From Corynebacterium sp. P3-F1 (GTDB lineage Bacteria > Actinomycetota > Actinomycetes > Mycobacteriales > Mycobacteriaceae): a stretch of 64,000 bases of DNA. Each line of letters begins with the position of its first letter. Within the stretch, counting starts at the first letter, position 1. The stretch lies in NCBI RefSeq assembly GCF_030503635.1, contig NZ_CP129965.1, positions 1,116,001-1,180,000 of the forward strand, given 5' to 3'. Shown here one piece after another: positions 16,150 through 25,754 of the stretch. Position numbers and translations under genes: made by a program. Below the pieces are notes generated by a model, which was not told where the DNA came from, ran no database searches, and was given only the letters and a program-made list of their open reading frames with translations.

Positions 16150-18201
16150 CCTCCCCACCTCGAACAGCTGGGCACTCCACCCCACCGCCTGCTGCGAACG
16201 CGCTACCGCACCCACGGCAGCCAGGTGCTTCGCAATCACACGGGCCGTGGGCAGCTGCGATCCATACAGAACGAGGCGTGATAAATCTTCCTCGTAGTCA
16301 TGCTCCTCGGCCCCGCTTTCCTGCAACACTGGGGTCACCAGGAACAGCTGCGCCCCAAAACGTAGTACGGCAGCTACCAGCTGTTGCAGCTCTATAGCTG
16401 GCCAACGCCGCCACGGATCAACCAGCACCACAGCATCTACCTGCTCACACAAAGTAGCCACTGTGCCAGCCCAATCCGCCCGGCGCACATCCTCACCGCG
16501 ACGCCCAACCGTTGGAGCGTGCAGTGCACTATAGCGAGCACGATCCCGGCGGCGTGGAGCAATATCGCGCAGCATAACCTCCTCTGCGCTGGCCCCAGGC
16601 TCCGTCATCGCTGCAGTTGTTGCGCCTACTGAAATCCTTGCGTCATCTTCTGCCTCCGAAAACGACCCCAACACCACGGCGTTGGCCTGCGGTATCTTAC
16701 GTAGAATCTCATCCGCATACACCGCCGCGGCCGGACCTCCCACCGCGCACCGAAGCGAGCCAGCATCCTGTCGCGCTAGTAGCTTGCTGCTTAGAATCTC
16801 CGCTGCGGCCGGGGCCGACCACTGAGCGCTGGAGGCCGCCTGTTCGTGTTCCTCCACGGCCAGTTGTGGCTGGGTTTGCACAATGTAGTCCCAGCGGTGC
16901 TCGCCCGTATCAGCCGGATTCTGCAGTGCCTGCCCTAGCTGGCCAAGTGCTGCGGTCTTGGCGGCTGCCGGCCCGGCAATCCAATCCCTTACTGGAGAAT
17001 CCGGGTTTGCTAACTCGCTGCCCAGCGCAGTGAGGCCGATTCGAACCGCCCGTTGGTCCGCCACATCCTCCGCTGAGCTATCCAGTGCTGCATCCGCCGA
17101 CAAAGTCACTAACCCCACTGCCTCCAAGTAACGCGCAATCCGGAGAGCCAGCTCCTGCTGCAGGCCAGTTGCTGCGGCCAGTTGATCCACTCGATCCGCG
17201 CCCTCATCAATCAGGCCAAAAATCCCCAACCCTACGGCTTGGCGCACCAGAATCGCCGACCCCATCTCGGTGAGTTCATGCAGCTCAATCACCGCATTAC
17301 GGTGGCTCGTCACAGCCCCTGTCTCCGCCCCCTCACTGTCGCCCTGCGTAGCCGTCGCCCCTGCTTCCGATTGTGCCGGTGCCATTGCGCGCCAGTACCC
17401 CGTAATCTCCACGTTTTCCCGCGGAATCCCCAGAGCTCGAACCCAGCGTCGGATCGCCTTCAATCGCCCGGCCTCTCCCGCAGCCCATACATAGGGCATC
17501 GCGGCGGGCTCGGCCGCCCACTCTGGGTGTTCTCCGTACAACTCGGTAGCTTTCGCCACGAAGTCCCCGCCCTCGTCTCGCACCTGCCAGTGAATGTCCA
17601 CCTGTGCTTCGAACTCCAGTCGCTGGACATGTGCCCGCGTGGCTACCTCAATAATCGCCACTGCCCTATACCCGGCGGGCAAAGACTCTATACAGCGAGC
17701 AATCGCCGGCAGCGCCGTCTCGTCGCCCACCATCAGTAGCCACGGAGTGTGGGTGGGCAGCGCTGCGCAAGACTTCGGCCCTGCGATATACAGGAGATCT
17801 CCCGGTCGAGCTCGTACGGACCAGTCCTCGGCCAGGCCTTGGCCATGCCGCGCGAAGTCTACGACGAGGCGGCCCTGGGAGGCGTCGAATGAACGGACGG
17901 TATATGTCCGAAACAGATCTTTGACCTCCTCTTGCCATAGCACCGTCGCGTCCTCCCGTGTGATGGGGTGAGGGCGCTCCCCGGTGGCCGGGTCTGGGAA
18001 GATGATGCGGATATCGTCGTCGAAACCATCGCTGACTAGCGGTGGTGCGTCTACGCCGAACGCACTATGGGCGCGTAGTTGTTCGCCCGTCAGAGTAATG
18101 CGACGCATCCCTGGTGTGATGTCCTCGATGTCATCGACCTGCAGTTCGCGGATCGTAATGGGGTAGATTTCCCTGTCTCGGCTATTCCTCGCCATGGTCA
18201 T
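16138..18201 (-). CDS. Siderophore-interacting FAD reductase fused to a methyltransferase-like C-terminal half
   Basis: A 687-residue two-part protein. Residues about 1-275 are a siderophore-interacting protein (ViuB/SIP type): FAD-binding FRTYTVRSFD, the pyridine-nucleotide/SIP motif VGDETALPAIARC, and YVWAAGEAGRLKAIRRW. These reduce ferric siderophores in the cytoplasm to release iron. After an Ala/Gly/Glu linker, residues about 305-390 look like the winged-helix dimerisation domain of small-molecule O-methyltransferases (ILVRQAVGLGIFGLID, ATGLQQELALRIARYLEAVG). About 500-687 resembles a class I methyltransferase fold, but no clear glycine-rich SAM motif is visible. The second half may be degenerate or structural. 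It is the last gene of the SBP-NRPS-SIP unit, with AAAGGA before the ATG at 18201. Confidence 0.8.
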   Translation of the reverse strand: MTMARNSRDREIYPITIRELQVDDIEDITPGMRRITLTGEQLRAHSAFGVDAPPLVSDGFDDDIRIIFPDPATGERPHPITREDATVLWQEEVKDLFRTYTVRSFDASQGRLVVDFARHGQGLAEDWSVRARPGDLLYIAGPKSCAALPTHTPWLLMVGDETALPAIARCIESLPAGYRAVAIIEVATRAHVQRLEFEAQVDIHWQVRDEGGDFVAKATELYGEHPEWAAEPAAMPYVWAAGEAGRLKAIRRWVRALGIPRENVEITGYWRAMAPAQSEAGATATQGDSEGAETGAVTSHRNAVIELHELTEMGSAILVRQAVGLGIFGLIDEGADRVDQLAAATGLQQELALRIARYLEAVGLVTLSADAALDSSAEDVADQRAVRIGLTALGSELANPDSPVRDWIAGPAAAKTAALGQLGQALQNPADTGEHRWDYIVQTQPQLAVEEHEQAASSAQWSAPAAAEILSSKLLARQDAGSLRCAVGGPAAAVYADEILRKIPQANAVVLGSFSEAEDDARISVGATTAAMTEPGASAEEVMLRDIAPRRRDRARYSALHAPTVGRRGEDVRRADWAGTVATLCEQVDAVVLVDPWRRWPAIELQQLVAAVLRFGAQLFLVTPVLQESGAEEHDYEEDLSRLVLYGSQLPTARVIAKHLAAVGAVARSQQAVGWSAQLFEVGRGGR

Positions 18202-18252
18202 TCCTTTCTCGTTTCTGGGTTGGCGGTGTGCGGTGAGTCGGTGTGTAGCGGG

Positions 18253-21200
18253 TCAGTGCGCAGGGTCGGCATGCGGTGGGGCGGCATGCGCAGGGTCGAT
18301 GCCTGTCGCCTCGGGTGCTGGCCGGTCAGCCGAACTCTTGTTCAGCAGCCGCGGTGCCCATTGCTGGAAAACGTTCTTCCAGCCATCGGCTTTCACCAGC
18401 TGCGCGTGCGTAAGTTCAAGCTCGCTCACCCGCACCGGATACGCCCCCGGACGGCGCCTCCACGCAGCAGCCGGATCCCACTGCCCGTGTGCCACATCAC
18501 TGTTGTTTTGCGTTGCCACCACTAGCTCGACCCGGCCTTCGTAGCTGGTGGGTGCTGCTGTGTGCAGCATCTGCATGCAGAAACGGATGTTGCTTTCTAT
18601 ATCGACGCCCACAGTGCCCAATTCGTGTGACATCCCATCGGCACGCGCAATTGCCCGAACGTCGTAGTCACCAAAGGCTGTCCTGCCATCGGGCGTGCCC
18701 GGCGGCCAGGAATGCGTACCGGAGCTGGGGCTGCTGCCGCTGGGGTAGGCGTCAAGAATTCCTAAGAACCGCACCTCATAGCCCCGGCGCTGCAACGCGG
18801 CAGCGATGTTTTCAGCCACCACGCCACCGAAGGAGTAGCCCACCAACGTGAAGGGTCCTTCTTGTTGCTCGGCCAGGATCTGTTCGGTGTAGAGCTCCGC
18901 TAGCTCGGCCAGTGTTCCCACCTGGGGTAGCGGGGACGGTAGTTCGATCAGGCGGGTGTCGAACTCAGTGTCCGCCAGAAGGCTGGCCAGCGGGGCGAAG
19001 GCCAAGCCATGTCCGCCGATCGGATGGAGGCACCACACCGGGCGGCGTTGCGAATGCTCGGCAGTCTGTAAGCGCTGGGATTGCTGCGGCTTCGGCGGCT
19101 GCTTAGCCTTCATAGCTCCACCAGTGCCCTGCCCCAGCCGTTCCGCGATGGCTGCCGGAGTACCAGCATCCACAATGTCCTGGATCTTCAACTGCATGCC
19201 CTGCTTGCGCAGCACACCCATCAAACGCATGGCCAGCAGGGAGTCACCACCGGAGGTGAAGAAGTTCTCTTCGGGGCCGATCGGGTTGCCTAGCAAGCTC
19301 TCCATGGCGGCCTGCACCTGGGCGCATACGGGGTTGTCCTCAGAAAGCTCCCGGTTACCGGTATTGCACGTATCCGCTTCCTCTACTTCGCTGTGCCCAT
19401 CTACTTCTATTTGCCCGTCCGCTGGCTCCTCAAACTCGCCGCGCTCCGGAAGCAACTCCACCAACCGGAGATCCCTACCGGTGGCGGCGTCGCACAGTGC
19501 ATTGAGGAATGTGCCGAACCACCTCGCGGCGGCGTCAGGAAGAATGCGTTCCACCACATCCGGACGGTGCACCAGCGTAATTTCCAAAACGTCCCCGGGC
19601 GGGCACACGACAGTCAGCGGGTAATGCGTGCGACCGCTGGTGCGCAGCCCCTGGATGCGCAGGCACGACTCGGAGGTCTCCACTGTGTGTGGACCGCTCG
19701 GTGCACCGAAGTGTGCGTGATGGTCGTACACCACCGCGGTGTCGAACAACGGTGCACTTCCCACCAGGGTCTCGATCTCCTGTAGCGGCGTGGTCTGGTT
19801 CTCGCTGATCAGCGCCATGGTATCTGCCACCTGTCGCACGGTATGGCGCAGCGTGTGCCCCGGTTCGAGTTGTACGTGCAACGGGAGTGTGGTGATGAAC
19901 ATGCCCACCGCACTAGCCATTCGCGGCTGCTCCGCGGACCGGCCGGAAAGAGTCACCCCCGTAGTCACTCGGCGCCCACCATGCATCGCAGCCAGCGTGA
20001 GCAACCATGCGGTTTGTACCAGTACACTGGGTGTGGTTCCTAGGCTCGCCGCGGCGGTTGCCACCCGCCCATCTGTGTCGCGGTGCAGTACGTGCGGCAC
20101 CTCTGGGGCTTCTGTTGTGCTCTTTTTACTTGACGCCACCGGCCGCAAGCCCGCAATCACACCTCCGTGCTCGCCTGTGCGGCTGGCCTCATGGGGCTGA
20201 TCGGTGCCGGTGAAAATCTGTTGCCAGGCGCGGTGTTCCCGCTCCAGTTGTTCGACGCTGCGTTGGCACAGGCTTCGAGCAAATTCCGCGAAGGAGGGTG
20301 CGGGGTCCAGATCCTCGCCGCTTAGCAGTCGCTGCAAATCCTGCAGCATCACGGCGGTGGACCAGCCATCGGTGAGGATGTGATGGCTGCCCAGCACAAG
20401 TGTGGCAGGGCGGTTGGTTTCTAGTCGGTTACTCTCTGGCAACAGCACCAGGTCTGCGGTGACTAGCGGGCCGGATTCCAGGTCCACGGCGCGGTGGCCG
20501 CGCAACTCCCGTAGCTGTTCCACGAACGCATGAGCTGCAGCCGGTGAGAAGTCTCTGCAGTCGTGGATTGTCCAGGGCAGATCGAGCCGCTCCGGAATCA
20601 GCATCAGCGGGAGGTCGCTGCAATCGAACACGGCGCGCAGTGCTGCGTGGCGGCGCAGAATTGCCCGCATCGACTGGTGGATAAGCTCTGGGGAGGCCAC
20701 ACCAGTAAGGTCCACGGCGGCGGCAATGACGTAGCGGTCGGTTCCGGCCAATCCGTGGAACAGCAGCCCCTGCTGGGAGGCAGTAGCCGGGACAATGTCT
20801 TCCAGGGGACCGTGGGCGGCTTCCAGGGAGCGTAGATGAGCAACGCTGAGGGTCGGTGTGGGCTGGTTGGTTGAGCTGTGGCCTAGCCGAGGGTTCGTCG
20901 GCTGTGTATCGAATGCCCGGTAGTCGCTAGGCAGTGCTTGGCGCAGTACCAACCGATCCGCGACCAGCAGGTCCCGCGCCGCACGCTGTAGCTGTTCGTG
21001 CAGTTTCTCCAGCACGGTCGGGGATGCATCCCTGAGTGCTGCCAGGTCCGCCACGTATTCCACGTCTGCGCCGTCCGAGGTGAGGAAGACATTTATCGTC
21101 AGAGCCTCCGTCATCCGCCGGTCGTCGGATTCCAACACGCCGAAGCTCTCCTCCGGCTGTGCATCCAGAACATTAATCACCACACGACGGTTTGGAGGGC

Positions 21201-24200
21201 ACGAAGCTGGATCCCACGGCTGAGCCTGCGACTCGGCCTCGCGCCCAGCGCGAACCCACGCTGCCATAAACCTCGGAGAATTGGCGGATGAATGAACGGA
21301 GGCACCGTCAGCCCTCGCAGAGAAAGCCCAACGCTCCTCCGTAGTGAACCAACCGATCAGCTCCATGCAATCCACCGCGCTACCGGTGCTGCCATAGTCA
21401 CCAGAACGAGTGGCACCGGTGCCGCCATCGCGGCCGTGCCCTTCCACCACCAGCTGAAGCTCGGTCAAACCTACGGCCTGTAGCGCTTGCGCTAACAATG
21501 ACACCACCACGACCTGTCGGTCTGTTCGAAAACGCTGCGCCAGCTCGGAACTCATCGCCGCAGCGTCCGGCATCGCAATATTTCGCCACATCATCGTGGC
21601 CTGCCCCCGTGGGCATAGCAGTTTCTCCGGCAACTCCGGCAAGACCGACAGCTCCGCCGATCCCGGTGGCACGTTCTGCACGGCCTGGTGCTCCACGGCA
21701 CGCTGCATCCCGTGGGCGCGCAGGAGGCCGGTGAGCGCGGGAAGCTTCACGTTGGCGTCAATTAATACAGCATTCCACTCGCGCTGCAGGTTCGGCCAGG
21801 ACAGCGCATCGATCGCCAGGTGGTGCACCATCACCAGCGCGCCTTCCCTGCACAGTCCGACCTGCCACATCACTCCACCATCGGGGGCTATGCCGGCGGC
21901 CAGCTGCTCCACCGGATCTGGGCCGTCCGGCGCAAGCTCCACCACAATCTCCTCGGCGTTAGCCAGTGGCACACGCGGGATCAGCTGCACTACGTTGTCC
22001 CAGTCCAGCAACATCCGCAGGCTCGCATGCCGGCGCTGAAGCACCTCCACCGCGCGTAGCACATCGGCTTGGCCGCACCCGGGTGGCATATCTAGCCACC
22101 GGTACATCACGTGGCGACGCATCGCATGCACGGTGGGCGCAGCTGCAATCTGCGTGCGCGCCACCGGACTCCACGGCAATACACCCCAATCCAGCCATTG
22201 ATTGTCCCCATTATTGGATCTCGAATTACCCCCCTTGCCCAGGTCTTCACCAGAACTAAGGAAGGTCGGGCGCGCAGCCTGCGAAACCTGGGGAGCCTGC
22301 GGATTCTGCGGAGGACGGAAGTCTAATGGGATCTGCGCTAACGCAATGCCGCCCATTAGGTCCTTCGGCTGCAACAGCAGCCCCTGCTGACGTGCGCGAG
22401 AGGCCACATGAAGAGCAGCAATACTCTCCCCTCCCAAACTGATGAAGTCCTGATCAGGATCAGTCTGCTGCGGCGGTAGATGGAGAACATCACACACCGT
22501 GCGATGCAGCAGGAGGTGGGCAGGGTCGAGCGGTGCAAGCGGGTCGTTTTTACCGCTTGTAGTTGCGTTACCTGCGCTAGAGACCTCCACGGGTTCGGTC
22601 GCCTCGGGAGCTGCGGTATCCTCCTTCGCACCAGCGGTCGGCGGCTGCAGTCCGTATCCGGCGATGGCCTCCCGGTCGATCTTGCCGGAGGTGGTGGTGG
22701 GCAGCGCTCGCACTGGATGGATGCGCCGGGGGATCGCCGCGGCGGGTAAAGCAGCTTGCAACTGGTGCCGGATAGCGGTCAGATCTGAAGCGTCCATGGG
22801 CCAATCCCCTACCACCGCAGCAACCAACACAGTGGCCTGCCCACTGCGATTCAGTGGTGCCACGGCGCAGTGCCGCACGCCGTTCACGCTGGCTAGTACA
22901 GCTTCCACTTCGGCCAGCTCCACGCGCTGCCCATTGATCTCGACTTGCTCATCGGCACGCCCCAGAAACTGGTAGCCCCGCCCAGGAATCCATCGTGCCC
23001 GATCCCCGGTGCGGTAAATGCGCTCCGGAGCCCGACGCGGGTCGATGCGAACGTCCTCCTTGAACGCCGCATCGGTGGCCTCCGGAAGGCCACGGTAGCC
23101 GAGTGCCAGCTGTGGACCGGCTAGAACCAGTTCGCCTACTTCTTGGTCTCCTACCAGCTGCAGGGCGTTATCCACCAGGTAGGCACGCATACCGGCAACG
23201 GGCCGCCCCAGGTGTGCCACGCCCGGCTCCACTCGGGCCAAAAGGGCATCTACAGTGCTTTCGGTGGGGCCATAGGCATTGACGACCTCCAGGCCGGTGG
23301 CCGCCAGGTGATCCCACAGCTCAGCGGGCAGCTCTTCGCCACCCAAAACCACTAACTGCAGGCTCGGTACTTTCTCCAATAACTGCGCGGCCAACAACGC
23401 CTTCATCATGGAGGGAGTCGTATCCACCACATTGATCTGCTGTGTAGCGAAGTGTTCCACCAGCTTGTCTGCATCCCCAGTGGCCTGTTCTGGGTAGAGG
23501 TGCACGTCGTGGCCCGCCAGCAGCCACAGCAACTGGTCGAATGCTGCATCGAAACTGAAAGACGCCGTATGCGCCACCACCGCGTGCGGCCTGTCGTACA
23601 ATCCGCTGCGGTGTTGGGCAAACAGAGAGCTAATGGCACGGCGGGGAACCTCCACGCCCTTGGGCTTGCCGGTGGATCCAGAAGTATAGATCAGGTAGGC
23701 CAATTGCTCCGGGTCTGGACAGGCTGCCGATTCCGCGGACCGTTCTACGGCGTTCTCCTCCGAGGTGGTACTGCCCAAGGCTAGGGCGTAGCGGATGGCC
23801 GCCGCATCCACACTAGCTACCGGTTCAGCGTTCGCATGGATTTGCTCACGGCGCTGGGCAGGACTGGTGGGATCGATATAGACGAAGGGCACACCCGCGG
23901 CGAAAGCGGCTAGCACAGCAAGGGCCAATTCGCGCCCCCGCTCCATCTCGAGAGCGAGCACTGGTCGCGCCCTATCTTGCTCGGTGACTTGTTCCGCCTG
24001 GCGCCACCTGTCGCTTCCCAGAACCTCACGGCGAAAGTAACTAGCCAGGCGATGTACTGCAGCGTGGAGATCCTTGCTGTTCAGCACTGCAGCGCCCAGT
24101 ATCTCGCGATCCAACATCTCAGTTCCGGGCTCGGTATCCCAGCCATCGGCAGTGTGAACCACCAGATGTGCCTGTGTGTGGTTTCGCAGCGTGGACAAAG

Positions 24201-25626
24201 CGGTGCTCAGAGCGTCCTGCGATCGGCTATTTTCGGCCACTTCGACACCTTGGGCGCGCCGCTGCTCTAACATTTCCACGCGCCGTCTCTGGCTATGCAG
24301 TGGCAGCTCCCCGATCTTTCGGGATGTGTCTTCAAGCGCCTGACACGTGAACTCCCGCAGTGCCTCCAACCGAGCCCGCGCATGCTCGGCACTCACGCGG
24401 GCCGGATCCGTCTCAAAAGCCATGTCCAGTCCGCCATCCTCGGCCGGGGTGAGCACCAATCCCAAATCCTCCGGCGGCCCACCCGCCACATTGCGCAACC
24501 GCCCCGGAACCCCCGCGAAATCCGCCCGGGTGGTGAAGGCCTTAGCATTCACTCCCACTCCGTGTAGCACGTCAGCCACCCGGGAGTCCCCCGTGATCTG
24601 CGGTAGGCTCTCTCCACGCAGTCGCTGGTGGGCCAGTAGACCATGCAGCGACTCCACCGCATGGTGTAGATACTCCTGCACCGTTTGTTGATTGTCGACG
24701 TTGACTCGCAGTGGCAGCACATTGACGGCCATTGCAGGCGTGCGGAGCTCTCGCGTATGCGAGCGTGCCATCACGGGCACAGCCAGGAATTGTTCGCTGG
24801 TCGAGCGTGGAGCCAACAGACGGTGAACAAACGCCCCGTACAGTGCGATCATGAGCTCTACCCACGTAATCTGCTCATCAGTAGCGGCTTTCGTGGCCTT
24901 CTCCATGATCTCCGGCCCCAGGCGCATGGTGGTGGTGATTGTGGTTTGCCCTGTGCCTTCTGCCTTTGTGGCCGTATTCATCGTGGCGCGCTCAGCAACT
25001 TCCGGAAGCTGTGCGAGTACGGACGTCCAATACTGTTTATCCCGGATATGCTCCGCGGATTCGCGGTACTCCTGATCCAGCGCCACCAGTTCGGACAGCG
25101 AAGCTGCCCGGAATGGACGAGCCTGCTTTCCTGCCACGCGAGCGGTATAAATCTGACTAAGGCGACGCGTGAGCAGGGAAGCCGAGAAGCCATCGACAAT
25201 AAGGTGATGATAAAGCTGGACAACCCAGGTCTCGGTGACGTCGAGAAGAATAATGACATAACGACACAACGGTTGATCCACCATGGTGCGCATCGTCTCG
25301 GCACATTCGGCGCGTAGCGCATCTACCCAGGCTTCCGCGCTGCGCTGGGGATCCGCGGCGTGCCGCACGTCGATCACGCGGTCGACCCCGGGGCCTTCCT
25401 GTACCACGGATTGTTGCGGGGTAAGGCCATCCGTCGTGACGCGCACGCGCAATGTCTCAGCTTCCTGTTGCAGCTGTGCGATGGAGTGCTGCAGAGTTTC
25501 CAGCTCGATGTGCCCTGGCCCCAGGTGCAGTACCTCACCAACCACGTAGTAGGGCGATTCGGGGTTGAGTTTTTGGGCGTTCCAGACACCGTATTGAGCG
25601 CTCGTTAACGGCAGCGTAGAAGACAA
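18253..25626 (-). CDS. Non-ribosomal peptide synthetase C-A-T-E-C-T-TE (second module lacks A domain)
   Basis: An NRPS of about 2457 residues. The order by motif is: C1 (about 4-430, YHHLIVDG at 137, EntF-like); A1 (about 520-985, IYTSGSTGKPKG at 645, TTTSGKIDR near the end); T1 (SLGGESIAA, 1069); E (about 1150-1555, VHHLAIDALSW, VEGHGRDG, GWFTTEE); C2 (about 1595-2060, SHHILTDGWS at 1749); T2 (TSGGDSLLAM, 2128); TE (about 2195-2457, LVGYSFGG). Only about 50 residues lie between C2 and T2, so module 2 has no adenylation domain. By-eye A1 pocket residues (D, A, D, D, V, G, A, V, D) include two extra acidic positions, suggesting a basic amino acid, which E would make D. The TTG at 25626, 6 bases after AAGGAA, is the best start; an in-frame ATG at 25800 overlaps the upstream gene. 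Confidence 0.88.
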   Translation of the reverse strand: MSSTLPLTSAQYGVWNAQKLNPESPYYVVGEVLHLGPGHIELETLQHSIAQLQQEAETLRVRVTTDGLTPQQSVVQEGPGVDRVIDVRHAADPQRSAEAWVDALRAECAETMRTMVDQPLCRYVIILLDVTETWVVQLYHHLIVDGFSASLLTRRLSQIYTARVAGKQARPFRAASLSELVALDQEYRESAEHIRDKQYWTSVLAQLPEVAERATMNTATKAEGTGQTTITTTMRLGPEIMEKATKAATDEQITWVELMIALYGAFVHRLLAPRSTSEQFLAVPVMARSHTRELRTPAMAVNVLPLRVNVDNQQTVQEYLHHAVESLHGLLAHQRLRGESLPQITGDSRVADVLHGVGVNAKAFTTRADFAGVPGRLRNVAGGPPEDLGLVLTPAEDGGLDMAFETDPARVSAEHARARLEALREFTCQALEDTSRKIGELPLHSQRRRVEMLEQRRAQGVEVAENSRSQDALSTALSTLRNHTQAHLVVHTADGWDTEPGTEMLDREILGAAVLNSKDLHAAVHRLASYFRREVLGSDRWRQAEQVTEQDRARPVLALEMERGRELALAVLAAFAAGVPFVYIDPTSPAQRREQIHANAEPVASVDAAAIRYALALGSTTSEENAVERSAESAACPDPEQLAYLIYTSGSTGKPKGVEVPRRAISSLFAQHRSGLYDRPHAVVAHTASFSFDAAFDQLLWLLAGHDVHLYPEQATGDADKLVEHFATQQINVVDTTPSMMKALLAAQLLEKVPSLQLVVLGGEELPAELWDHLAATGLEVVNAYGPTESTVDALLARVEPGVAHLGRPVAGMRAYLVDNALQLVGDQEVGELVLAGPQLALGYRGLPEATDAAFKEDVRIDPRRAPERIYRTGDRARWIPGRGYQFLGRADEQVEINGQRVELAEVEAVLASVNGVRHCAVAPLNRSGQATVLVAAVVGDWPMDASDLTAIRHQLQAALPAAAIPRRIHPVRALPTTTSGKIDREAIAGYGLQPPTAGAKEDTAAPEATEPVEVSSAGNATTSGKNDPLAPLDPAHLLLHRTVCDVLHLPPQQTDPDQDFISLGGESIAALHVASRARQQGLLLQPKDLMGGIALAQIPLDFRPPQNPQAPQVSQAARPTFLSSGEDLGKGGNSRSNNGDNQWLDWGVLPWSPVARTQIAAAPTVHAMRRHVMYRWLDMPPGCGQADVLRAVEVLQRRHASLRMLLDWDNVVQLIPRVPLANAEEIVVELAPDGPDPVEQLAAGIAPDGGVMWQVGLCREGALVMVHHLAIDALSWPNLQREWNAVLIDANVKLPALTGLLRAHGMQRAVEHQAVQNVPPGSAELSVLPELPEKLLCPRGQATMMWRNIAMPDAAAMSSELAQRFRTDRQVVVVSLLAQALQAVGLTELQLVVEGHGRDGGTGATRSGDYGSTGSAVDCMELIGWFTTEERWAFSARADGASVHSSANSPRFMAAWVRAGREAESQAQPWDPASCPPNRRVVINVLDAQPEESFGVLESDDRRMTEALTINVFLTSDGADVEYVADLAALRDASPTVLEKLHEQLQRAARDLLVADRLVLRQALPSDYRAFDTQPTNPRLGHSSTNQPTPTLSVAHLRSLEAAHGPLEDIVPATASQQGLLFHGLAGTDRYVIAAAVDLTGVASPELIHQSMRAILRRHAALRAVFDCSDLPLMLIPERLDLPWTIHDCRDFSPAAAHAFVEQLRELRGHRAVDLESGPLVTADLVLLPESNRLETNRPATLVLGSHHILTDGWSTAVMLQDLQRLLSGEDLDPAPSFAEFARSLCQRSVEQLEREHRAWQQIFTGTDQPHEASRTGEHGGVIAGLRPVASSKKSTTEAPEVPHVLHRDTDGRVATAAASLGTTPSVLVQTAWLLTLAAMHGGRRVTTGVTLSGRSAEQPRMASAVGMFITTLPLHVQLEPGHTLRHTVRQVADTMALISENQTTPLQEIETLVGSAPLFDTAVVYDHHAHFGAPSGPHTVETSESCLRIQGLRTSGRTHYPLTVVCPPGDVLEITLVHRPDVVERILPDAAARWFGTFLNALCDAATGRDLRLVELLPERGEFEEPADGQIEVDGHSEVEEADTCNTGNRELSEDNPVCAQVQAAMESLLGNPIGPEENFFTSGGDSLLAMRLMGVLRKQGMQLKIQDIVDAGTPAAIAERLGQGTGGAMKAKQPPKPQQSQRLQTAEHSQRRPVWCLHPIGGHGLAFAPLASLLADTEFDTRLIELPSPLPQVGTLAELAELYTEQILAEQQEGPFTLVGYSFGGVVAENIAAALQRRGYEVRFLGILDAYPSGSSPSSGTHSWPPGTPDGRTAFGDYDVRAIARADGMSHELGTVGVDIESNIRFCMQMLHTAAPTSYEGRVELVVATQNNSDVAHGQWDPAAAWRRRPGAYPVRVSELELTHAQLVKADGWKNVFQQWAPRLLNKSSADRPAPEATGIDPAHAAPPHADPAH

Positions 25627-25754
25627 GTCAAGTTCCTTGTGAGTCGGCGGGCGGCAGCGGGGAGGCGAGTGAGAGAACAAGAAAGGGCATAAGAAAACAC
25701 CCCACGCTGCCACACCGGGCGACACATTCGCGAGGGGTGCTGGAGAAAAAGAGA

